In this document: positions 53,041 through 64,000 of the stretch, piece by piece
Layout: each line of letters opens with the position of its first letter
How positions within the stretch are numbered: the first letter of the stretch is position 1
Origin: Toxorhynchites rutilus septentrionalis
Taxonomy: Eukaryota; Arthropoda; Insecta; Diptera; Culicidae
NCBI RefSeq assembly: GCF_029784135.1
Contig: NC_073746.1
Coordinates: 299,839,614-299,903,613, forward strand
Reading direction: 5' to 3'
DNA length: 64,000 bases
Position numbers and translations under genes: made by a program
Notes under the pieces: model-generated
What the model was told of the DNA's origin: nothing
Seen by the model: only the letters and a program-made list of their open reading frames with translations
Databases searched by the model: none

Positions 53041-56000
53041 TTCCGAACACTTCATTTTTAAATGTAAATTTACTACACTTCAATGTTATAAATAAATGAA
53101 TAATGAAAGCCCTCACATTCTTTGAGGTAAAAGCTACATTTTAACATCATTGACAGGCATTGATAAAGCCTATAATTTGAAATATTAAACATTTGCAAAA
53201 AAGTGACAGTCATAACCAAAGATAAAATGCTTGCGATAGCAAATTGCGTAAAAAAACAAGCATCGTTAATTTTTCAGTTTTTGTAGTTCTTTCAATTTTT
53301 TTGTTTGCTTTTTCCCATGTTAAGTGCTAGAAAAGGTGAGAATCTACAATAAATGGATGAAAAACAATTATATTTTCTGCAGAAATGATCAATTAAATTA
53401 GTATTGAAATAGTGTTCGGAATTTGAATCAAGTTTCTTTGCATGATTCAAACTCCGAACACTTAATTTTAAATGAAAATTTACTCAACCTAATTGTTATA
53501 AATAGTTAAATAATGAGAGCCTTGACATTCTTTGGGTTATAGGCTACATTTTCACATCATTTACAGGTATCGATACAGCCTATAAGGGACTGTCCACATA
53601 CCACGTGGTCAACTTTAGGGGGGGGGGGGGGATGGTGGATAAAACAATGTCCACGCTTGTCCACGGAGAGGGGGGAGGGGGTATTGATCGAGTCCACGTG
53701 GACAGGAAGAATATTTTTTTTAAATACAACCACCTGTGTTCTGATAAAAATATGCGTGTAATTAGGTAGTTGATTCAGAATATTTCAGGAGGTGATTGAG
53801 GATCATATTTGATGAAAAAATTCTACGCATTCGGTCTATGCTCAATTTAGAAAGTACGCTACTCAGAATAATTATGCTACTCATTTAAAAAATAAGAAAA
53901 TTTTGCGTAGAATGTATTTGTAAAACATTTGAATTAATGGAACCAAGTAACTTTTAGAGGTAAAGATGAAACTTAAATTTTTGTGCTTATATATGTTTAT
54001 ATACATGATAAACTGAATTTTCCTAAAACGCACGATAAACTGGATTGTTTCTATCAACCAAATTGAAGCTGTTCAAGCATTCTACAATTCTTTCCTTGAC
54101 GCTAAACTGTTATCCCTCTTTTTATCTTGCAAAATTTAAATGATTCACAACATAATTTATGCACAATTTTCTCAAATAAAAGCAACTGAAATTACGTGCT
54201 AAGCAGCGTAATTTTTGAATTAAAGTCAGTTGAGGGCAAAAAAAAACAGTCTCAAGGAAAAGTTCAACAATTCTTTCGTAGATGAGATTTGACCATAAGC
54301 GTGGAAGATTTTTTTCATCAAATACGATCCTCTATCACCTGAAATATTTCGGATCAGTTACCTAGCAACTTGTATATATATTTCTTGTATAATATTTCGA
54401 ACAGATATAATAGTATTCGATATTCTATTCAATTTATGAGAGAGTTTTCTCAGCAGTGTAACCCATTAACGACCAAGCTGTAAAAATTATTTTTTTTAAC
54501 GAACTCCATTGGAGTTATTTTGTTTATTGACGTTACAGAAACCCAAATCTTCAAGAAATATTTTTTTCCGTTCTTCCGTTTTCCGGAAAATGACAAAAAA
54601 CCGAAAAATCGCCAAACAAAAACAATTACATTTATGGTCCTGAGGTTCAACCCAATTGTTTTTTTTTGCAACATCACAATGTGTGTTCTTTTATCAAAGT
54701 AATACTGTAAGAAAGTTTAAATATTTTTGCATTTTAGAAGGTTATGTGAGGTTAGGTACTTTTCGCACATAGTTGCTTTAATCTGAATTTATTGTCCAAT
54801 AAAGTTATACAAAATCGAATGAAATTGATGGTAAGTTATAGCTAATAAATTGAGCTACCATTTGATGCCAAAACCTTACCATATGGCAGCTTTCCAAAGC
54901 CATGAACAATTATCGAAAATACTGTTCGATTTTCCGAACGCTTGGCCTGAAATGGGTTAAACATTTCTTCATGTTTTTTAAGAATCAATTAACTTTTTAA
55001 AATTGATTTCTCAAAAACTTATTTCAATCGGGCGGGAGATTTCAAACCAAAATTGTGCAAATTAAAAAAAAGGGAGGATAGGGCCAGCGTCTGATTAATT
55101 TGGCGTTGAATTGTTCTTTAGTAAACTGTTTGAGTTTGATAAGTGATGTTTGGATAAGGATTTTAGCGGAGGAAACCCAAAGAGCAATACAAATAATTTG
55201 TCGGGCAAGGTTAGTGAAAAAAATCAATGAGTCGTGAGTTTTCTGATGTATACACCGATTCTGCATTCCGTCGGACTTGCATCCCGTTCGAAACCATTAT
55301 TTCGTTCGAGATATAATTTTGCATTCCCTATTCTTTGCCCATTTAATGTTCGAAGAGAAACAGATTGAACGAAATGCAAGAACAACTTGAACGGAATACA
55401 GAATGGAATTTTATCAAGTCGATCGAAATATTTCGAATCGATCGAAATACAGAATAGGGGTGGTAGTTTTTCCCCGCAAGCATTTTGAAAGCCATCTAGA
55501 CACTCAATGAAGAATGGTCAATAAGCAGTTGAAAAATTAAAAAATATACATTGAAAATATTTCTAATACTCTATCAGTACCCTTTGGAAATTCCCGGAAC
55601 TATTGCGGAAAAGGTGCGCTGATGACTTAAAGTGAAGCGAATGTGTAAATGAATCGACATTTCCTGTGACCAATCGTACTCCGGAGTTCTTCAAAACACT
55701 ACACTCGACAAAAAAAAAAGAAAATAGAGGAGCAATATGCGACATCGAAAATTTTGAATGATTTTTGAAACGGTATAGCTATGTTATAAAATAATGTATT
55801 CGTCAAAGCAACAACTGGACCTTGTATAGAATATTTTCAAGTTTGCAGTGGGCAGATTTGATCATCGATTTGCGGTGCGTTCATTATTTCATGAGATATT
55901 TATGATTCAAAATTAAAGGATAAACAGATCATTCAATAGAGAATACTTCTGTAGAAAATAGTTATACTGAAACTTTCTATGAATCAAATGAAAGCGAAAT

Positions 56001-57664
56001 AATCAGGTCGATTGGATTGCTATTGTGAATATATTTTTAAAATTTATAGAAACTTTGATAGCAAACGCTTTATTTTTTCTTGCAATGTCTTTTGTCTACA
56101 ACGCATATACACATTAAACTGAAATATGTACGTACGATATCCATAAACCAGAAATTTGTAGTTTGAAAATGCCGAATTTGTTGTCTTCATTTCATGATTT
56201 ATTTCGAAAATACAGGCGTTTCGAAATCGCTTAGAAATTTCGACCCTTTACTCCTCAATCCTTTATCAAATGAAGATCTTAAGATATCAGTGCATGGTCT
56301 CTATGCCATCTTTTCTTTTCTTGAAATTTTTTTTTATTGATAAAAAAAATCTATGCATATAAAATTGTTCTGTTTGTTTTTGTGCGCTTCAAAGTTCTCC
56401 ACTGATGGAGCTCATATTATGACACAATATAAAATCCACTTCAAGGATTGTTGTTGCTACTGCCAACCCCTCAGGAAGCTATAAGATTTTCAGATGGGAT
56501 AAGCAAACTTCTGAAGTAAAGCTGTGAACTTAAATCAACTTTCTATTATAGAATACGTATTCTATGTGGTAGCAACACATTTTTTTTGCAAGTGTTTAAA
56601 AAATCGTGAACTAAAATTGCATCCGATAATGATTTTGAATCCATTTAATTTTATTCGATTGGCGTTACTCAAGATCAATCTTTGGAATTGTGTGATGTAG
56701 ATTCGGGTGCGGATTGTTCAACTGTATATTGCGCGTTTCCGTGTTGGCAAAGCGTGGCAGGGTACAGCTAGTAAAATTTGAAAAAAAAAACTTAAATGGA
56801 CTTAAAATTTAATGTAAGCGCAATCCAGTTATTTCCTCAATTATTCTAATTGAATAAGCAAAAATGTCCACGTGGACAACAGGGGGAGGTGTATGAAAAT
56901 GTCCACGCTTGTCCGCGGAGGGGGAGGGAGGAGTGTAAAATCGTGCTGTTCTGTCCCCGTGGTATGTGGACAGCCCCTAATTTATAATATTAAGCATTTG
57001 CAAGAAAGTGACAATCAAAACCAATGATAAAATGTTTGCGTTAGCAAATTCCGTAAAAGACAAGCATCGTTAATTTTTCAGTTTTTGTAGTTTTTTCAAC
57101 TATTTTGTTTGCTGTTTTCATGTTAAGTGCTAGAAAAGGTAAGGTACCATAATAAATGGATGAAAAAATGATATTTTGTGCAGAAATATTTTTTTAAATT
57201 ATTGAAGTATTGAAGTAGAGTTCGGAATTTCATGTTAAGTGCTAGAAAAGGTAAGGTACCATAATAAATGGATGAAAAAAATGATATTTTGTGCAGAAAT
57301 ATTTTTAAAAATTATTGAAGTATTGAAGTAGAGTTCGGAATTGATTCAAATCCCGAACACATTATTTTTAAATGAGAATTTACTGAACTTTAATGTTATA
57401 AATAATTGCATAATGAAAACCCTAACATTCTTTGATTTATAGGTTTCATTTCAAAATACATTTACAGGTATCGATATTGCCTATAATTTATGATACTAAA
57501 CATTTACAAAAAAAAGTGTCTATCGAAAACCAGTGATAAAATGTTTGCATTAGCAAATTCTGTTTATACGTTCGTTCGGTAAGAAGCTCGTTACGAATCT
57601 TCTATAAATTGTTAAAAAAAATTATGCAGAAATCTTTATTAAAATTAGCGTCAAGTAGTGTTCG
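53041..57664. repeat. Satellite-like array of TIR-bounded units, about 410 bp, split by an insertion
   Basis: The words GCCTATAA..TTAAACATTTGC, GTTAATTTTTCAGTTTTTGT and ATGTTAAGTGCTAGAAAAGG recur in order. Units start at CCGAACAC (53043, 53455, 57353) and end at GTGTTCGG or a variant (about 53410, 57213/57330, 57660), so each unit has small inverted ends. Unit 2 is cut by the element at 53586-56977 and contains an internal duplication of about 112 bases (57119-57230 and 57231-57343). Confidence 0.65.
53586..56977. mobile_element. Harbinger-like non-autonomous element, 3.4 kb, in the satellite array
   Basis: The end GGGACTGTCCACATACCACG and its inverse GGGGCTGTCCACATACCACG match at 19 of 20 bases, with TAA on both sides (53583-53585 and 56978-56980). 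Without the insert and one TAA the flanks join as in the neighbouring repeat unit. Subterminal TGTCCACGCTTGTCC blocks (about 53650 and 56900) lie in direct orientation and are followed by G-rich runs. No transposase frame is found; the interior is AT-rich with only short frames. Confidence 0.65.
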
Positions 57665-58043
57665 TAATTTGAATCAAGTTTCAACGCGTGAATCGAATTC
57701 CGAAAGAAAATGTTTGAACACATTATTTTTCGGCAAATACAGCGATAGTTCACAAATTGGGGTACAAGGACAATCCAATTCTGGAGCAACAATATAAAAA
57801 GACCATTTTTTAACAAATGTTTGCAAGATCTTTCCTTGCAAAACGCAGGTCGCAGGTGCAAACCAACGAGAGTAAAATTGATTTTCCTAGCCAGGTCTTC
57901 AACTAAAACCACAATAATAAAACCGGGGTCCTGAAGTAACAGGTCGAACTCGATATATACTGATTCAATTATACAAAAAGTGGTAGTTTTCTTCTTTATC
58001 GCAAAATATCAGACCCGTATTTTTTTATTTTTTGTTAGGGTGA

Positions 58044-58350
58044 CCATTTTCATTTTAGGGTGGTCCAAAAATTCATTTTTTTCTGATTTTTTTTTTCCAA
58101 AAATAACTTTTTTTTCAAAAAATCATAACTTTGGAACTACTGGACCGATTCAGATGATCGACATATCAAATTAAACCAGTTAGATGTTTTTTTTTGAGAA
58201 ATTACTACATCTGCAAATTAAAAAAAAAAAAAATATTTTCATTATAAGTATTTGTTTTAAAATGTTTTCATGGTTTCGAGACCAACGGCGCTATATTCTT
58301 TTTCTATTTTTTGTTCTTGAAAGCTGAGGATTTTTTACAGAACATTTCCA
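58044..58350 (+). repeat. Partial copy of the long-TIR family at 23206
   Basis: TTTTAGGGTGGTCC, AAAATCATAACTTTGGAACTA, CCGATTCAGATGATCGACAT and TTTCGAGACCAACGGCGCTAT parallel 23200-23870. This copy has no CCCAGCAAAC insertion, which supports the reality of that insertion in the other copy. Confidence 0.6.
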
Positions 58351-58362
58351 AAAATCAGAAAT

Positions 58363-58633
58363 GTGTTTATTTTTGTTATTGAATTATTGATTGATCACAA
58401 GAAAAATATGCCATCAGGGACAAGCGAAACACTTATTGTTCAGAGCTTTTTGAACACACTATTGACCCAGCCAGTCACGTTCTCAAACTCACAGAACACA
58501 GTCCAGTTTAATAGTTCGTGGTATCATAATATACAGTGCAGAGCACAAAAATTTGAACTAGTTAGTTCTATTGCGGAATTTAATTTCGCTGGAAAACCAG
58601 GAATCCGAAACGGAAAACATCTCGGTCACAACA
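58363..58633 (+). repeat. Putative 5' LTR of a BEL/Pao element
   Basis: The segment begins TGTGTTTATTTTTG just after the flanking repeat ends and closes with GGTCACAACA before a primer-binding-like sequence. The TG..CA ends and position fit an LTR of about 270 bases. The 3' LTR lies outside the window, so this cannot be confirmed here. Confidence 0.4.
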
Positions 58634-58637
58634 AAAT

Positions 58638-58655
58638 TGGTGCCGTGACCAGGAT
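58638..58655 (+). promoter_or_regulatory. Putative primer binding site of the BEL element
   Basis: TGGTGCCGTGACCAGGAT starts with TGG four bases after the putative LTR, as expected for pairing with a tRNA 3' end. This word is typical of BEL leaders as I recall them. Confidence 0.4.
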
Positions 58656-58994
58656 TGTCCGTAGAGGAACGATCACGGAAGCCATCGCAGTCGGAGTTCA
58701 ATAGAGCTTTGTTCAGTGTTACAAAGAACACAAAGCGAACCATTGGATATCTATATAGATCAAAGGATTTGTATCCGAATTCAAAATACAAGGCCTGGAA
58801 CCTTCAGGCGGAAGGTTAGTAGGATTCCAATAGTTCACCGGTTTTCCCAGTACGCCTTAGATTTTTGCTTTCTTCTCGGTTGACCGTATATTGGAGGGTT
58901 CGTCATCGCCATCTCAGCCGACAAGCGCCATTGTCGATAGCTGCTGAGCATCCATTGCTGTGAAGACATTAAGACATTCATGCAGTTCAAATTC

Positions 58995-59245
58995 ATTTGG
59001 TGTTCCCAACCATCAATCGCTGCTGCTGATCAACGCTGCTGCCGCTGCAATCTCGGTGTTCCCAACCGTCCATTGCTGCTACTGTTGAGCAGATTTACGC
59101 TGCTGAAGTACTTTGGTGTTCCCAACCATTGCTGCTGCTCTACATCATCATTCACGTTGCTGAATATTGGAGGTGTTCCTAACCATCCATTGTTGTTGCT
59201 GGACATTCTACTGCTGTATATTACGAGTGGTGTCCCAGGCTACCT
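58995..59245 (+). repeat. Imperfect tandem repeat in the BEL leader
   Basis: GGTGTTCCCAACC with CCATTGCTGCTGCT-like continuation recurs at about 58999, 59056, 59113, 59170 and (diverged) 59228, a period of about 57 bases. It lies between the primer site and gag. Confidence 0.65.
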
Positions 59246-59470
59246 GAGCCACTAGCGTCGCTGGAACAATCACATTGAGTTTCCCTAGGCTTAGGAATAT
59301 ACTAGGACGAATATTTGATTGCTGAGGATAATTGATAATTTTCAAGGCTCATTTTGCCTTGGAATAGGTGAGTACCATTCCAAGTTGCTAAGCATCGTCT
59401 GGTCGGGACTATCGTGGTCTTTTTTGGTAGGATTGATTCTCATCGTTCATCGTTCATCGATCGTCAGAAC

Positions 59471-60600
59471 ATGGCGGAAGGGCTTGAAAAGGAGCGATTG
59501 CTGTAACGAAGGAGGACTCTTCTCACGACACTGGGTCGGGCAGAGGCATTTGTGGAAAATTATGATGCGGAACGGGATCAAGCACAGGTGCAAATGCGAA
59601 TAATCCAGATGTGTTATTCGCAACATGTATTCGAATTTGGAAAGCATACAACAGGATTTGGAAGACCTAGAAGATGAGGCTGCTCAGTCTATAGAGTCGA
59701 TTTCTCTTAGCTCAGCGAACTACTCTGTGGCTTGGCAAGCCCTTGTGAATAGATACTCCAATGAATATCTTTTGAAAAAGAGGCACATACAGGCTCTGTT
59801 TGACATTCTACCGATGAAAAGAGAAAGCGCATCAACTCTACATTTGTTGGTGGACGAATTTGAACGTCATATAAAGATTTTGAAACAACTAGGTGAGCCA
59901 ACGGATCAATGAAGCAGAATCCTCGAACATCTTATGTGTACACGTTTAAATAATGACACTCTGAAAGCGTGGGAGGACCATGCATCAACGGTGGAAGATC
60001 CGAACTATTTCTGTTTAATTGAGTTTCTCAATCGGCGAACACGGGTCTTAGAGTCGATATCTGTAAATCATCATAATGATCAAGCAGGCTCCGGCAGTTC
60101 CATCAATCATTCGAAGAAACCATATCGCCTCCAGCTTTCATGTTCGACGACAGAGCCTGATGTCGTCGAACATGAAAGCTGGAGGCGATATGGTTTCTTG
60201 TCGACAAATGTCCCGCGTGTAATCAACAACATCTTTTAATGAAATGCTTAAAATTCAATCGCCTTTCGCTTGTCGGACGTCAGCAATTGGTCAATTCCAA
60301 ACGCTTGTGCAGCAATTGTTTGAAGAGAGACCACTTTGTGCGCGAATGTCCATCCACATTCAATTGCAAATTCTGTAATCGCCGTCATCATACGCTTCTT
60401 CACCAGGCCAATGCTGATGGAGTTCGGACAACAGCAAACACCAGTCGAATTCCTGGGCCCACTGCTACACCATCAACGGTTCGTCGATTCGATAATTCGA
60501 ATGAATATTCGCAGCAAGCACTAGTTACGCGACGGAGATTGCCCCTCTAGTTGAAGTCAGTACACCACTCCATCAACCTACCGAAAACGTTTTCTTGTTG
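59471..60600 (+). pseudogene. BEL/Pao gag, degenerate
   Basis: An ATG at 59471 starts a frame interrupted by TAA after eleven codons. The coiled-coil and DUF1759-like capsid part (59625-59912, then 59934-60120 after a stop) follows, and the zinc-knuckle region (60239-60550) shows CSNCLKRDHFVREC and CKFCNRRHHTLLH. Frameshifts occur near 59610, 59910 and within the palindrome at 60114-60199. Gag would package the element's RNA in a cytoplasmic particle; this copy cannot encode it. Confidence 0.75.
60114..60199. repeat. Perfect 39-base inverted repeat with 8-base spacer
   Basis: Bases 60114-60152 and 60161-60199 are exact reverse complements, with GAGCCTGA between. The arms include CCATATCGCCTCCAGCTTTC and TTCGACGACA. 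The right arm duplicates gag sequence in inverse, so it shifts the reading frame. Confidence 0.95.
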
Positions 60601-63600
60601 ACTGCTGTAGTACAGATCGTCGATGCATATGGTAGATAGTGCCTCGCAGCCGAATTTAATCACCGTGCGCATGGCACATATGCTGAGATTGAAGAGAAAC
60701 AACGTAAATGTTACCATCCAGGGGGCAGGTCAAATGTCTAAACTTGTCCGTGAATCGGTTTTCACACAAATAAAGTCAAGGAAAGAAAACTTCTGCTGTG
60801 GAGTAAACTTCTTAGTTATGGATAAGGTCACTGCGAACCTCCCATCACAAAATATATCTACTACAGGATGGAAAATTTCCAGCGAGCTATTTTTAGCTGA
60901 CCCCTCGTTCAATGAATCTCAACACTTCCACACATTTTTCCCTAACGCAACCCGCGTTCAGTTGGGAGGTCAACTTCCAATGCTAATAGATAGCGTATTC
61001 GGATGGATTGTTGCCGGTTCCGCCAACTCAACTATGTGTACAGATTCAACCCCACATTCCTATAGGGTTGTTGCTGTATCTATGTTATCATTAGAAGAGA
61101 GCCTAGAACGTTTTTGGAAAACGGAAGAACTGGCTGTTAGAGACAAATATTCAGTCCAAGAACGACAATGTGAGTCATTTTACAAATTGACCACCACGGG
61201 AAACAATGAAGGGAGATACATCGTTCGTTTGCCGCGTGTACCAGACTTCGAAGTTATGCTGGGGGAATCCAAATCTTCCGCTTTAAGGAGATTCGAGCAG
61301 CTAGAAAGAAAGCTTGAGCGAGAACCAAAATTGAAAGAGGGCTACCATGAGTTCATGCGAGAATATATCGACCTTGGTCACATGCGACAAATTGAGAATT
61401 CCAAAAACGATGATTTTCCGGTGTACTATCTCCCCCATCACCCCGTTATTAAAGATTCGAGTAGTACAACCAAGCTTCGGGTTGTGTTTGATGCATCGGC
61501 AAAGACGTCAACTGGGTTTTCCCTAAACGATGCCCTCCGCGTGGGTCCTGTGGTACAGGACGAATTGCTCACACTCATCCTTCGCTTTCGTACATATCAA
61601 GTCGCTTTGGTTAGCGATATTGCGAAGATGTATCGCCAAATACTAGTTCATCGAGACGATATATCATTGCAACGCATTTTATGGCGATTTTCACCTCATT
61701 CTCCGATACAGATTTTCGAGCTTTTAACCGTCACTTATGGTCTCGCACCGTCATCATTCCTGGCAACGCGAACGCTTCAGCAGCTAGCATTGGATGGCGT
61801 GAATAATTTTCCTATCGCCGTTACTGCTTGGCAGAACAATTTTTATATGGACGACTTCATAGGAGGAACTCAGTCCATTGAAGACGCAATTCATTTACGA
61901 AAACAACTAACCAAATTACTCGCTAAGGGGGGTATCGAGCTACGAAAGTGGACCTCCAACAAATTAGCCGTTCTATCCGGTTTAAGAGGTGACCAAATTG
62001 GCACACAATCTGTTCTCACATTTAGTCCCAACGAAACTATAAAAACTCTCGGTATCTGTTGGGAACCAGAACCAGATTCTCTACGTTTCGATTCGGAAAT
62101 AATTAGCAACGATGAACAGGCAACGAAACGTACGATTTTGTGAACCATTGCGAAACTTTTTGATCCCTTGGGATTGATCGCCCCGGTCGTAATAAAAGCG
62201 AAAATTATTATGCAATAATTATGGCTGCTGTCTTGCGATTGGGATGATCCAGTGCCTGAAACTTTAGATCGCAAATGGAAAACGTATTGTAGAGAGTTAC
62301 CGAACATTTCTGCATACCGTGTGGATCGCTATGCATTTTTGCCCAACGCCACTGTGATGTTGCATACATTTGCTGACGCCTCAGAAGCCGCCTACGGAGC
62401 GTGCACATATGCCCGAAGTGAAGACGCTGAAGGAAATATAAAGGTACAATTGCTTGCCTCAAAATCCAGAGTTGCACCGCTGAAACGATTGTCAGTAGCC
62501 CGTCTGGAATTATGTGCTGCTGTATTAGCTACTCATCTACATGTCCGTATAAAAGAAGCCATTAATGTGAATATTGGTGCCTCTTTCTTCTGGTCGGATT
62601 CGGCTGTCACTCTTCAATGGCTGCGGTCGTCGCCGAACACATGGAAGACTTTTGTGGCGAACAGAGTATCCGAGATACAGTACCACACACACGGCTGCCG
62701 CTGGAACCATATTTCGGGTCGAGAAAATCCAGCTGACCTAGTATCTCGTGGTATGTCAGTGACAGAATTCCTTCACAGCGAGCTTTGGAAACATGGTACT
62801 CCCTGGCTAGTACGCCCTGAAATAGACTGGCCCATCTTTACTCCATCAGGTGTCTCAGAGGAACATTTGGAGTTAAAAGTCATCGTAGCATCAGTTCAAA
62901 CGACTTCCACCATCCACCCTTGGTTACTTCGTTGGTCTTCCTATACAAGATTGGTCCATGTCGTCGGATACTGTATGCGCTTCATTGCTAACGTGCGCAT
63001 GAAAATTAGAACAGAGCCTCAGCCAGCTGAAACTCCCCCTTGTAGAAGTCTGTCTATCGAGCAATTGAACAAAGCCAAATTATTTCTGATACGCTTGGTA
63101 CAGAAGGAAGTGTTTAACAATGAAATCAACGAATTAGAAAAGGGAAAGATATTGTCCAGAAAATCACCAATTCGTCAAATGAGCCCATTCCTAGATACAG
63201 AGAGAGTCTTGAGAGTAGGCGGTCGTCTAAATCTGTCACAGTTGCCCTATCAATCTAAACACCCCGCTTTACTACCTGGATTCCATCCTTTCACCCGACT
63301 TCTAATCGAATACTACCATAGAAAACACCTTCATGGCGGCGGGCGTCTCCTGCTGACCGCAATTCGCGAGGAATTTTGGCCACTGAATGGCCGTAGAATG
63401 GTACGAAGCGTGGTGCGCAGTTGTTTCAGGTGCGCACGATACAATCCAGTCCCTACACAACAACAAATTGGTCAGTTGCCAGCCCACCGAATTATTCCAA
63501 ATCGCCCGTTTAATGTCACAGGGATCGATTATGCTGGCCCAATCTATCTCAAACCGATACATAAACGTGCCGCTCCCACAAAAGCTTATTTCAGCGTATT

Positions 63601-63721
63601 TGTGTGCTTTACGACGAAAGCTGTACACCTAGAGCTGGTTAGTGACCTGTCCACCCCCGCTTTCCTTAATGCACTTCGTCGCTTTATTGCTCGGAGAGGC
63701 CTCTCACATTTATTCCGATAA
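60540..63721 (+). pseudogene. BEL/Pao pol: protease, reverse transcriptase, RNase H, integrase start; two stops
   Basis: The main frame runs from about 60623 to 63721. A protease remnant has VDSASQPNLI, with a small deletion and frameshift just before it. RT follows, with VSDIAKMYRQILVH near 61610 and the catalytic YMDD near 61845. RNase H has FADASEAAYGA, RLELCAAVLA and FFWSDSAVTL. The integrase zinc-binding HHCC lies at about 63310-63440 and the first catalytic Asp in GIDYAGP near 63525. In-frame stops are TGA 62141-62143 and TAA 62216-62218, both between RT and RNase H. The order PR-RT-RH-IN with YMDD is that of BEL/Pao. The element is decayed but its RT stretch is open for about 500 codons. 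Confidence 0.85.
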
Positions 63722-64000
63722 TGGAAAAAAACTTCGTGGATGCTAGGAATGAAATAAAAGAACTTTTCCACATCCTACAAGATCAGATCGAGCAACAACA
63801 AATCTATTCTTGGAGCACTGAGGAAGGCATATCATGGCACTTTTCACCACCAATGGCCCCTCACTTCGGTGGCTTGTGGGAGGCAGCGGTAAAAGTGGCC
63901 AAGAAGCATTTGTTCCGTCAGCTAGGCGCATCTCGTCTTTCCTTCGAGGATATGAGCACGATATTGACGCAGATCGAGTCCCAAATGAACTCGCGACCAT
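63705..64000 (+). pseudogene. BEL/Pao integrase core, continues beyond the window
   Basis: A frameshift near 63705 moves the integrase into another frame (YSDNG, second catalytic Asp), and an extra A in the run at 63725-63731 shifts it again. From there the frame is open to the window end. The third catalytic residue lies in GGLWEAAVK near 63875. The rest of the integrase and the 3' LTR are outside the window. Confidence 0.75.

Noticed and set aside
57609..57912. Overlapping frames next to the satellite array
   Set aside because: Low-complexity composition, no motif, part of repeated DNA.
58990..59255. Leucine/serine-rich 91-codon frame
   Set aside because: It is a translation of the 57-base leader repeat of the BEL element.

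Overview
The window looks like a piece of a large, transposon-rich insect genome, most likely a culicine mosquito of the Aedes type. This is inferred from AT-rich spacers, a gene with short GT..AG introns and one very long intron full of nested transposons, a DD37E (ITmD37E-type) element, Pao/BEL retrotransposons, several non-LTR clades, a tRNA-derived SINE and many MITEs. No database search was possible, so the species is not proven. A 500-base assembly gap lies at 48197-48696.

Only one convincing host gene is present: a secreted CLIP-domain trypsin-like protein on the + strand in four exons (6828-6885, 6948-7274, 13827-13929, 13994-14603; 365 residues). It has a signal peptide, a CLIP domain and a full S1A fold, but the catalytic serine codon reads alanine, so it should be a non-catalytic serine protease homologue unless that base is an error. 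Its third intron (6.55 kb) holds a nest at least three levels deep: a TIR element, a Tc1-like transposon inside it, and two non-LTR retrotransposons inside that. A 4.5-kb pogo-like transposon ends 285 bases upstream of the start codon.

Layout: 1-2062, non-coding; 2065-6543, pogo-like element with a nested Harbinger-like MITE; 6600-14603, the CLIP gene; 14.8-16.4 kb, R1-type and mariner remnants; 16.9-21.9 kb, a minus-strand BEL pol relic split by two DNA elements, one a Transib-like element with a perfect 5-base target duplication; 22-26 kb, nested long-TIR elements (one carrying a small spliced ORF) and a SINE with a perfect 15-base duplication; 26-29.7 kb, mostly unassigned; 29.7-34.4 kb, a dispersed-repeat family with a minisatellite, a DD37E element and a DD34D mariner; 35-40.5 kb, a Tc1 relic and a minus-strand L1-like element interrupted by a promoter-plus-tandem-repeat element; 40.6-43.5 kb, a CR1/L2-like retrotransposon with a long intact ORF and an A-tail; 43.6-53 kb, a SINE, an ORF1-like fragment, GC-richer non-repetitive DNA, the gap, and the ends of a palindromic-end repeat family; 53-57.7 kb, a satellite-like array with a 3.4-kb Harbinger-like insertion; 58.3-64 kb, a decayed BEL element in + orientation that runs off the window.

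Almost every other coding signal belongs to a mobile element. Most are broken by stops or frameshifts. The near-intact ones are the mariner at 33.3 kb and the CR1/L2-like ORF at 40.8 kb.
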